A stretch of 22,236 nt of DNA from a virus. This document shows positions 1 through 6,473 of this stretch, in pieces. A model generated the notes under the pieces. That model did no database searches, had not been told where the DNA came from, and worked only from the letters and a program-made list of their open reading frames with translations. The stretch lies in IMG/VR virus record IMGVR_UViG_3300022752_000432, positions 1-22,236 of that record; one strand, 5' to 3'. The translations under genes were made by a program, and so were the position numbers. Position 1 is the stretch's first letter. The number at the start of each line of letters is the position of its first letter.

Positions 1-66
1 AGCCATCGTTGGAGCTGGGAAGAAGCATGGCAGATATTTCGTAACAACCTAGTTGACCCTGTATAA
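1..66 (+). CDS. 3' end of an unrecognised gene (partial)
   Basis: Reading from base 1 gives 21 residues ending at a TAA at 64-66. They are rich in tryptophan and charged residues (begins SHRWSWEEAW, ends NNLVDPV). Of the three plus frames this one stays open longest, and its stop overlaps the late promoter of the next gene, a compact arrangement typical of phage. The other two frames also stay open for 13 to 16 codons, so the choice is not firm. Too little is present to recognise a family. Confidence 0.35.
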   Translation, partial: SHRWSWEEAWQIFRNNLVDPV

Positions 67-69
67 ATA
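62..69 (+). promoter_or_regulatory. T4-type late promoter, exact TATAAATA
   Basis: An exact match to the T4 late promoter octamer. In T4 this octamer occupies about -13 to -6, which puts +1 at base 75, the A of the ATG of the secreted-protein gene. No Shine-Dalgarno sequence can fit between promoter and start, so the late transcript would be leaderless. Confidence 0.7.
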
Positions 70-74
70 TTACT

Positions 75-389
75 ATGCGAATACTCACTGCATTGTTGTT
101 GAGTCTGTTGACAATTACCGCTCAAGCACAAACCAAACGCCCGGCCGACACAGTTAGAGAAGCTGATTGGAAAATATCCTGTGCTAGTCACGGTTATGTT
201 GTTGACTTCTTAGCCGAATACGAAGAACGCCCTATAATAACAGGTAATATAGGTCGTCGAGGCAAAATGGCCTTTCTTATAAATACTAGTACCGGCACTT
301 GGACTTTATTGGCATATACAGATCAAGGTGCTTGTATTATGGCCGCAGGCGAAGATGCTGAACTACTCGAACCCCGTCTTAGAGATTAA
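75..389 (+). CDS. Small secreted protein of unknown function
   Basis: This 104-residue protein starts with a clear Sec signal peptide: Met-Arg, a hydrophobic core of about 13 residues, then a TAQAQ cleavage region near residue 19. The mature part of about 85 residues has two cysteines (near the start of the mature chain and in the CIMAAGE motif close to the C-terminus) and short beta-like stretches such as TGTWTLLAY. The pattern of a signal peptide, a GTWT-type strand and a terminal C-x-x-A-A-G motif is one I associate with small secreted hypothetical proteins of phages and proteobacteria. A periplasmic role is inferred from the signal only. The gene lies directly behind an exact late octamer with no ribosome binding site, pointing to late expression, perhaps from a leaderless mRNA. 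The main alternative is a non-spanin accessory lysis or exclusion protein. Confidence 0.75.
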   Translation: MRILTALLLSLLTITAQAQTKRPADTVREADWKISCASHGYVVDFLAEYEERPIITGNIGRRGKMAFLINTSTGTWTLLAYTDQGACIMAAGEDAELLEPRLRD

Positions 390-528
390 CCAACGGATTG
401 CCGACGCTTATGCGGGCATGTTTGTCACTGCTTGGTTTTGGCCTTACTTTGTAATAGGTAATTTAGAAAGCTGGCAAAAGCTAGGTATAACTATGAATGG
501 CATTAAGCCAATGTGTTCTAAGCCGTAG
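355..528 (+). CDS. Possible overlapping small membrane protein
   Basis: An open frame different from the secreted-protein gene runs to a TAG at 526-528. It can start at ATG 355, which has an AGG five bases upstream, or at GTG 328; ATG 355 gives 57 residues. The region after base 389 belongs to no other gene on this strand and has coding-like composition, with a hydrophobic stretch around FVTAWFWPYFVIGN that could span a membrane. It overlaps the end of the upstream gene by 35 bases and the end of the convergent fibre gene by 11 bases. A frameshifted extension of the upstream gene is an alternative, but that protein looks complete. I do not recognise a family. Confidence 0.35.
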   Translation: MLNYSNPVLEINQRIADAYAGMFVTAWFWPYFVIGNLESWQKLGITMNGIKPMCSKP

Positions 529-3500
529 TCATCGGCAACCAATCGTTTCCATCATAAAATACCGGATACGGACGATTACCCGATCTTGCAGCTGGGTCCC
601 AATTTTGATTATCTGCAATAGCGATCATACCAGCTACCGGACTGGTCGGGGCAGTAGCAAGCGGTGTCATTTTAACTACGTCAGTTATGCTGACATTAGT
701 TAATGTTGGCCCACTGGCAAATACTAAATTACCTGTACCGGTTTCATCAGAAATAACACCAGCAAGTTCTGCACTTGTTGTGCTGGCGAATTGACTGAGT
801 TTGTCGCCAGTAAAAGCAAAGTTATCATCTGAAACTGCTGTGTTAAATTGAGACTTTGTACCTGAAAGTGTATTATTTGTAAGATTTACTGTTTTATTAG
901 TAAGAGTTTGTGTGTCGGTGGTACCAACCACTTCTCCTGTAGGTATGACTTTTTGAGCTGCTGTACCATCTAAGTTACCCGATGCATTAGACAAAACAAA
1001 ACTAGTGGCTGCTATACCAGATACAGTATTGTTACTAACGTTGATGGTTTTGTTTGTCAGTGTTTGTGTGTCAGTAGTGCCAACCACAACACCAGCCGGA
1101 ATCACCTTCTGTGCTGCTGATCCATCTAAATTGCCCGATGCGTTTGATAGAACAAAACTAGTACCTGCTATACCAGATACAGTATTGTTACTAACATTAA
1201 TAGTTTTATTTGTCAGTGTTTCTGTGCCGGCCAAACTTGCAAAATCGGCATCACTTAGAGCAGTGTTAAATTGGGTTAAGTTTCCAGATAAAGTATTATT
1301 TGATAAATTAACTGTTTTGTTAGTTAGTGTTTCTGTGCCCGCTAAACTCGCAAAATCAGCATCACTCAAGGCTGTATTAAATTGAGCAAGCGTACCAGAT
1401 AATGTATTATTAGCTAGATTAATTGTTTTGTTAGTCAGTGTTTCTGTACCGGCTAAACTAGCAAGGTCTGCATCGCTCACGGCTGTATTAAATTGAGCAA
1501 GCGTACCAGATAATGTATTATTAGCTAGATTAATTGTTTTGTTAGTCAGTGTTTCTGTACCGGCTAAAGTAGCTACTGTACCAGTAGTTGGTAAGGTTAA
1601 ACTGGAGGCTCCAGTTAAAATAAATTGTAGATTAAAATTACCTGCGGTTTGGAAATTACCACCTAATGTGATTGTTTTAGATCCGTTATTAACACCGGTG
1701 CCACCATAAGTTGGTCCTACCACACTGCCCTGCCATATGCCAGTCGAAATAGTTCCAACTTGAGTTAGACTACTGTAGAGAACTGTTGAACCCAAAGTAC
1801 TAGTGTTTGCTAGTAAAACGTTGTTTATTCTATATTCTTTACCTAAGGCTAGATCAAAGTGTTCGCTACTAGTCCATGCATTAGTTGACTGTAACCAATT
1901 AATAGTCTTTTGTGTGGTACCACGTAGTGTAATACCACCGCCATCGGCTGTGACATCAGTGGGAGTTGTTATACTTCCTAATTCAATGTTTTTGTCATCT
2001 ACTGTTAATGTTTGTGAATTAACTGTAGTTAGTGTACCGTTTACGGTAAAATCTCCTGCAATTGTTACATTTCCGCCCACTAATAAGTTATTTCTTATAT
2101 TTGTTACGCCCGTAGCTGCCGCCAAGTTTAACGTAGTTGCATCGCCAAACGCATTTACTGTTGTAGCAGTAGTATTAAGTAGATTAAATGTAGTTTGGTT
2201 GGTGGTAATATCACCACCACGTATGTCAAGATCTAAGTCAACTTGAAGGTTATTTCTTATATTGGTTAGCCCTGATGCAGCACCAATAGTTAAAGCAGTT
2301 GCATCACCGGCAAAATTAAGGGTAGTAGCTGTAGTATTTAGAAGATTAAAGGTAGTTTTATTTGTAGTTAAACTTTGCCCTTTTACTTCTAAACTATGGT
2401 TTACATTAGTAATACCATTTGTGTTACCTATGTTAACAGTTGTTGCATCACCGAATGCATTGATTGTTTGGCTGTAAGTGTTGAGTAAATTAAATGTCAA
2501 TGATGTAGAATTAAATCCCGGACTACCTATTGTAAGGGATCCAACTAGTACAAAGTTTCCACCAACATTCAAATTATTTTGAATATCCACACTATTGTCT
2601 ACATCAACACTGCCGTCAATATTAACTGTGCCGTCTACTACTAAATTGGTGTCAATATTTAATGAACCACTTACGTTCACGTTGTTTGTTACATCTAAAT
2701 TATTCCTAATTGAAGTAGTGCCTGTGGCTGCACCAAATTGCAAATTTGTGGCCGCTGCAAATGCAGAAACATTAGTGGCATTTAAATTAAAAAGAGTAAA
2801 TGATGAACTATTAGTACTTAAAGTTCCACCATCGATGTTTACAGTGCCGTCGACATCTAAGTTATGCTTTATTGTAGTTAAACCCGAGCTTGCACCCAAA
2901 TTAACTACAGTAGCAGCACCAAACGCTTGAACTACACCAGCATTGGTCATTAGTAGATTAAATGCACCAGCATTTGTAGTTAGATCGCCGCCAGAGACTG
3001 TTAAGTCTAAGTCAACAACTAAATTATGTCTGATGTTAGTTGTACCTGTCGCAGCACCAAGAATGATAGATGTAGCTTGACCGGCAGCATTAACAGTAGT
3101 TGCAGTTGTGTTTACTAAATTAAATGTCGTAGCCGATGTAGTAAGATCGCCACCGTCTATGTTTAGATCTAAATCAACATCTAAATTATTTTTAATATTA
3201 GTGGTACCAGTGCTAGCGGCTATATTAAGCGTGGTAGCTGACCCAGCAAAATTTATAGTTGATGCACTAGAATTAATTAAGTTAAATGTAGAACTTGTGG
3301 TAGTAAGTGATAAACCATTTACTGCTAAAGTACCCCCTACTGTGGTCGCACCTGTAAACGTACCCGTGGTACCTGTTATAGCACCGAATACTGCATCGCC
3401 AGGGGTACCAGTAAAAATTTCACCAACATTTAAAGCATCGGGAATAATCGTAAATGCTTGGCTACTATCATCCCATCCAAAGAACCCAGTTCTTGGGGCT

Positions 3501-5527
3501 GTACCAGTATGCCATGTAAATTGTATACCACGGTCTTTGTTATCATCGCTGGCAGCTGGTGGAGACCCACCAAGTATTATAACAGGGTCAGCTACGACAG
3601 CTACAGCACTGTTATAGGTAACTGAAATACCATTAACAGCTAGATTACCAACTACAAATAGATTATTCTGTATAGTTGTAGTACCAGCTGCACCAGTATC
3701 GCCCAAATTTAATACTGTAGCCCCGGTAAATGCATTTACTATTCGGTTCGTATTTAATACATTAACAGCCGTTGTGCCTGCGGTGATATACCCGCCATCA
3801 AAATTGATGTCGCCGTCAACATCAAGGTTATTTCTTACTCGAGTGGTACCAAAGTTTTGACCTATTCGTAGATCAGTTGCAGCCGGAGCTAAGTGAAAAG
3901 TAGTCGAACTAACATTCAAATTACTGCCATTCACGAGTAAGTTACCGTTGACCGTTAGTAAATTACCCACATAGGTTGAGCCATCTACAGCGTTTACAGT
4001 GAATCGACTACCAGCTATACTCAAATTGCTACCAACATCTAGTGTACCGCCAACAATGGCATTATTTGTTAAACTAATTGTGCTGGCCGAAATATTAACA
4101 GCAGCGACATCTCCAGTTAATGATGTGGTGCCTGACACAGAAAGGTTATTAGCTACAGTAGCGTTACCATTAATTATAATATTAGCTACTCTGGTATTTC
4201 CTGCTGACAATGTGCTGGATAGTGTTGTTGCACCAGATACCTGTAGTGTTGTAGATATATTAGCTTTGGATAATACCGTATCCGCAGCCGCTAATACACC
4301 GAGGGCGGTATTAGCTGATACTGTTAATTTACCCGATAATACTGCGTTAACTGTGGTTAAGGTATTGTTTCCGGTATTGAAAGTAAAGTTACTAGAATCA
4401 TTCAAAGAGCCGCCGCTGCCAACGATTGCGATCCTACCGGCTGTCAAATCAGTTACCGATACGCTAGCTAACGTACTTTCGCCTGATACCTGTAATGTAT
4501 TTCCAATAGTTGATGCACCAGTAACAGCTAAAGAATTTATTATACTGTTTGCTGCACTTAAATTACCCACTAATGCTGTGTCGCCAACGACACTAAGTCT
4601 ACCCGAAACAGTGGAATTACCAACGACGACGGAATTACCTCTGACTAATAAATTGCCACTGACCGTTGCATTGCCCGAAATAGCAACTTTGGTCAATGTT
4701 GTGTTTCCGGCACTCAAATTACCGCCAAGATCTGTATCCCCTGTCACTGATAAAGAGTTACCTACAATGGCATTGCCTGATACATCAACACTTAGACTGC
4801 TGAAATTGCCAGAGAAAATGTCTCCAAAATTTGTAGAGCCATCGACAATTAGATTATTCCTAATTATGGTGTTACCTGTGGTTGCACCAATTCTAACAGT
4901 AGTACCAGAGGCAGCTACATTGGCATCAGTTGAAGAATCCAAAACACTGGCAACAGTTAAAACATTGTCGCCATTTATCTGATAAGTTCCACCAGAATTT
5001 ACACTGATACTTTCCGAGCTGATCCACGTATTACTTGACCTATCCCATAAAAACGTGTGATCAACATTACCTCTTAGTATAATACCACCGTTGTCGGCGG
5101 CAGCATCGGTGGGAACAGCTATATTACTTAATACTATCTGATGATCAACAAGAGCCAAAGTCTGTTGTTGAACATACGTAGTTTGGCCGATTACTGTGAG
5201 ATTGCCAGTAACTCTAATGTTAGTTGCGTTGATGGTACCAATATTACTGATGTTGTTAGAATCTCTAGCAACAATTGTATTGGGTATGTTTAAATGAGTG
5301 GCATTGCTTGTGATTATAACATTGCCGGTTGGTTGATTTACTGATATGCCAACACCAACGGTAGTAATATGGGACAAACCTATTACAGAGCCACCCGGAG
5401 TAACACCGTCGCTTACTCGAAAACTATTAGTGTCGTGGTCATACCAAATGCGGCCTGTTTGACCTACCCGAGTTTCACCGTCACTATAATTTCTTCGGCT
5501 AGTAAATAAGTCTTGAGTAAAACCCAT
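518..5527 (-). CDS. Giant repetitive tail-fibre / adhesin-like structural protein
   Basis: A 1669-residue protein almost wholly made of short beta-strand repeats rich in Asn, Thr, Gly, Val and Leu, with almost no cysteine. The N-terminal 40 residues (TGRIWYDHDTNSFRVSDG) resemble modules at the start of fibre-like proteins in marine T4-like phages. Residues 60-540 alternate GNLSVxGxT-type motifs. Residues 545-1160 carry about eight or nine units of roughly 50 residues built on TTFNLLNTTATTVNAFGDAT followed by TNIRNNLLVDLDL. Two copies of a module containing DDKNIELGS-like and TPTDVTADGGGI-like text occur near residues 110-160 and 1180-1220. Residues 1310-1600 hold ETLTNKTINL repeats of 37 residues or longer. 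The last 50 residues (PVAGMIAIADNQNWDP and PYPVFYDGNDW) form a distinct cap. Such texture predicts a trimeric beta-helical fibre. It is third in a minus-strand late operon, 11 bases after the preceding stop, without an obvious ribosome binding site. Host-receptor binding is inferred, not shown. Confidence 0.85.
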   Translation of the reverse strand: MGFTQDLFTSRRNYSDGETRVGQTGRIWYDHDTNSFRVSDGVTPGGSVIGLSHITTVGVGISVNQPTGNVIITSNATHLNIPNTIVARDSNNISNIGTINATNIRVTGNLTVIGQTTYVQQQTLALVDHQIVLSNIAVPTDAAADNGGIILRGNVDHTFLWDRSSNTWISSESISVNSGGTYQINGDNVLTVASVLDSSTDANVAASGTTVRIGATTGNTIIRNNLIVDGSTNFGDIFSGNFSSLSVDVSGNAIVGNSLSVTGDTDLGGNLSAGNTTLTKVAISGNATVSGNLLVRGNSVVVGNSTVSGRLSVVGDTALVGNLSAANSIINSLAVTGASTIGNTLQVSGESTLASVSVTDLTAGRIAIVGSGGSLNDSSNFTFNTGNNTLTTVNAVLSGKLTVSANTALGVLAAADTVLSKANISTTLQVSGATTLSSTLSAGNTRVANIIINGNATVANNLSVSGTTSLTGDVAAVNISASTISLTNNAIVGGTLDVGSNLSIAGSRFTVNAVDGSTYVGNLLTVNGNLLVNGSNLNVSSTTFHLAPAATDLRIGQNFGTTRVRNNLDVDGDINFDGGYITAGTTAVNVLNTNRIVNAFTGATVLNLGDTGAAGTTTIQNNLFVVGNLAVNGISVTYNSAVAVVADPVIILGGSPPAASDDNKDRGIQFTWHTGTAPRTGFFGWDDSSQAFTIIPDALNVGEIFTGTPGDAVFGAITGTTGTFTGATTVGGTLAVNGLSLTTTSSTFNLINSSASTINFAGSATTLNIAASTGTTNIKNNLDVDLDLNIDGGDLTTSATTFNLVNTTATTVNAAGQATSIILGAATGTTNIRHNLVVDLDLTVSGGDLTTNAGAFNLLMTNAGVVQAFGAATVVNLGASSGLTTIKHNLDVDGTVNIDGGTLSTNSSSFTLFNLNATNVSAFAAATNLQFGAATGTTSIRNNLDVTNNVNVSGSLNIDTNLVVDGTVNIDGSVDVDNSVDIQNNLNVGGNFVLVGSLTIGSPGFNSTSLTFNLLNTYSQTINAFGDATTVNIGNTNGITNVNHSLEVKGQSLTTNKTTFNLLNTTATTLNFAGDATALTIGAASGLTNIRNNLQVDLDLDIRGGDITTNQTTFNLLNTTATTVNAFGDATTLNLAAATGVTNIRNNLLVGGNVTIAGDFTVNGTLTTVNSQTLTVDDKNIELGSITTPTDVTADGGGITLRGTTQKTINWLQSTNAWTSSEHFDLALGKEYRINNVLLANTSTLGSTVLYSSLTQVGTISTGIWQGSVVGPTYGGTGVNNGSKTITLGGNFQTAGNFNLQFILTGASSLTLPTTGTVATLAGTETLTNKTINLANNTLSGTLAQFNTAVSDADLASLAGTETLTNKTINLANNTLSGTLAQFNTALSDADFASLAGTETLTNKTVNLSNNTLSGNLTQFNTALSDADFASLAGTETLTNKTINVSNNTVSGIAGTSFVLSNASGNLDGSAAQKVIPAGVVVGTTDTQTLTNKTINVSNNTVSGIAATSFVLSNASGNLDGTAAQKVIPTGEVVGTTDTQTLTNKTVNLTNNTLSGTKSQFNTAVSDDNFAFTGDKLSQFASTTSAELAGVISDETGTGNLVFASGPTLTNVSITDVVKMTPLATAPTSPVAGMIAIADNQNWDPAARSGNRPYPVFYDGNDWLPMTTA
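1371..1568 (-). repeat. Exact 87-bp direct repeat with 111-bp period inside the fibre gene
   Basis: The 87 bases at 1371-1457 recur identically at 1482-1568. The offset of 111 bases is 37 codons, so the repeat is in frame and encodes the ETLTNKTINLANNTLSGT-type module. Neighbouring copies toward base 900 are diverged versions of the same unit. Identity at synonymous sites suggests a recent duplication or gene conversion. Confidence 0.9.
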
Positions 5528-5538
5528 TGCCCGGCCCG

Positions 5539-5745
5539 TTAATTAAAAGGTTCTTCTTCGTCGGCTTCGTCAAATACGTTACTCATGCCTGCGTTTCGCT
5601 TCATGAGCTCGAGCTTTTGCTGTAATGGAGGTACCATAGTATCTAGCTCGGGTTCTTCGTCGTCAGCAGGCGAGTCAGCGGCTGGGTCTTCGTTACCTAT
5701 CTTAATACGGATAGGAAGATTAATGATAAATTCTCTTGCTCTCAT
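5539..5745 (-). CDS. Small acidic conserved phage protein
   Basis: This 68-residue protein starts MRAREFI, is strongly acidic in the middle (DEEPELD) and at its end (DEADEEEPF), and has a PPLQQKLELMKRNAG segment likely to be a short helix. An MxAREF start with a PLQQxLELxK helix and acidic tail is familiar from small hypothetical proteins next to structural genes in marine T4-like phages. No function is known to me. It is second in the minus-strand late operon, between the 43-residue basic protein and the giant fibre, so co-expression with the fibre and a role in assembly is possible but only inferred. An AAAGG about 13 bases upstream may serve as ribosome binding site. Confidence 0.75.
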   Translation of the reverse strand: MRAREFIINLPIRIKIGNEDPAADSPADDEEPELDTMVPPLQQKLELMKRNAGMSNVFDEADEEEPFN

Positions 5746-5806
5746 ATGTTTATTTACCTTTGTCTAATTTATTCTGGTTTCTGCTTTATGAGAACATAAT
5801 TCGATA

Positions 5807-5938
5807 TCAACCTTGGCCACGACTTTGTTTATACCCTCTACGCTGGTGTTTATTCATAGAACTAGTTTTAGGTTTCTTTCCACCTTGGCTGGTGCGTTTG
5901 AATAAAGATTTTTTATTTGAATTTCCGGTTTTGGCCAT
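5807..5938 (-). CDS. Very small basic conserved phage protein (43 aa)
   Basis: The ATG at 5938 is preceded by AGGAG at 5949-5945 and a late promoter at 5967-5960, and the frame runs 43 codons to TGA. The product starts MAKTGNSNKK, is rich in Lys, Arg, Ser and Gln, has no hydrophobic core, and contains KTSSMNKHQRRGYK before ending SRGQG. Tiny basic proteins with a KTSSMNK-type centre and RGQG end are familiar as hypothetical proteins in T4-like marine phages. Nucleic-acid binding fits the charge but is speculation. It is the first gene of the late operon that ends with the giant fibre. Promoter, binding site and family-like text together make it convincing despite its size. Confidence 0.8.
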   Translation of the reverse strand: MAKTGNSNKKSLFKRTSQGGKKPKTSSMNKHQRRGYKQSRGQG

Positions 5939-5944
5939 TTTGAT

Positions 5945-5970
5945 CTCCTATAATACAGCTATTTATAGAG
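5945..5970 (-). promoter_or_regulatory. Late promoter with a possible SD-sequestering hairpin
   Basis: The minus strand carries an exact TATAAATA at 5967-5960, with predicted +1 near 5954. CTC-TATA (5970-5964) can pair with TATA-G-GAG (5952-5945), seven base pairs with one bulged G, and the right arm contains the AGGAG ribosome binding site. A transcript starting at 5954 lacks the left arm and leaves the site free; a longer read-through transcript could mask it. The promoter is secure; the hairpin is short and AT-rich. Confidence 0.65.
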
Positions 5971-5998
5971 GTATGAACTGTACCAAAAAAACAACAGG

Positions 5999-6027
5999 TT
6001 GACAAGAGTAAAATAACCCTATATAAT
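5999..6027 (+). promoter_or_regulatory. Perfect consensus sigma70 promoter
   Basis: TTGACA at 5999-6004 and TATAAT at 6022-6027 are separated by exactly 17 bases, so both hexamers and the spacing match the bacterial sigma70 consensus. The only gene directly downstream is the 124-residue protein at 6058, which also has a full AGGAGG ribosome binding site. Strong immediate-early expression by unmodified host polymerase is the natural reading. Confidence 0.85.
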
Positions 6028-6057
6028 TGCGGTTCAGTACTAATCTAGGAGGTCGCT

Positions 6058-6432
6058 ATGACTATGCATCTCGAAGGTCCCTGGTTGTCTACTACTGGTC
6101 GCCGTAAGGGTAAATTTAAGTGGGCCAGTGCCGAAGCCAAGCGTCAGCATGAACAATTGCAACAAGAATGGCAAGCTCTTAAGGAACGCACTATGACCCG
6201 TCCCGCCGCCGCCCGACCTTTGACTCGTGCCCTACCCAAACTAGGTCCTCCACCCGGTCGAGAAACTCCCCATTACCCTAGTAAAGATTCCGGTGTCGGT
6301 GTTGCCGCGAAGAAAGATGTTCCGGTTTATACCGGCGACCAAATGCTAGGTGTTACTATAATGCACAAGAGTTGCTTACAGCCTGTGTTCAGCGAACAGG
6401 CTGCTGTTGACGCTGCCCATATGCGTAGGTAG
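6058..6432 (+). CDS. Conserved hypothetical basic protein behind a perfect early promoter
   Basis: A 124-residue protein. Residues 1-25 (start MTMHLEGPWLSTTGRRKGK) are basic, residues 25-48 look like a charged helix (EAKRQHEQLQQEWQALKER), a Pro/Arg-rich middle follows, and the end has GDQMLGVTIMHKS, PVFSEQAAVD and a terminal AHMRR. The LEGPWLSTTG start and the LGxxxMHKSxxxPVFS...MRR end are a combination I know from hypothetical proteins of many marine and freshwater tailed phages; I know no function. The start is fixed by AGGAGG at 6047-6052, five bases before the ATG. It stands alone between two late operons, and the hairpin after its stop may insulate it from the gene at 6474. An early host-takeover or nucleic-acid-associated role is inference. 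Confidence 0.85.
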   Translation: MTMHLEGPWLSTTGRRKGKFKWASAEAKRQHEQLQQEWQALKERTMTRPAAARPLTRALPKLGPPPGRETPHYPSKDSGVGVAAKKDVPVYTGDQMLGVTIMHKSCLQPVFSEQAAVDAAHMRR

Positions 6433-6436
6433 CTCG

Positions 6437-6471
6437 GTTAGGTACCGATAAATACTATTTCGGTACCTAAC
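6437..6471 (+). promoter_or_regulatory. 11-bp inverted repeat with a late promoter in its loop
   Basis: Bases 6437-6447 (GTTAGGTACCG) and 6461-6471 (CGGTACCTAAC) are a perfect inverted repeat around a 13-base loop. GATAAATA, seven of eight bases of the late octamer, lies at 6447-6454, placing +1 near 6460, at the start of the right arm. A late transcript thus lacks the left arm, while read-through from the early promoter at 5999 would contain the whole hairpin two bases before the ATG at 6474. There is no U tract, so an intrinsic terminator is unlikely. Confidence 0.75.
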
Positions 6472-6473
6472 TA

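Noticed and set aside
900-1570. Regularly spaced repeats that could suggest a CRISPR-like array
   Set aside because: The period is 37 codons or longer multiples of codons, repeats are in frame with the fibre gene, and the units encode a recurring protein module; there are no unique spacers of constant length.
1005-4982. Several long plus-strand open frames opposite the giant fibre gene, including one of 327 codons at 3999-4982
   Set aside because: They mirror the repetitive minus-strand codons, read as Val/Leu/Pro/Thr-rich text with no family-like motif, and lack ribosome binding sites.
6437-6471. Hairpin as an intrinsic terminator for the early gene
   Set aside because: No run of T follows the stem on either strand, and the loop holds a late promoter; a translation switch explains the layout better.
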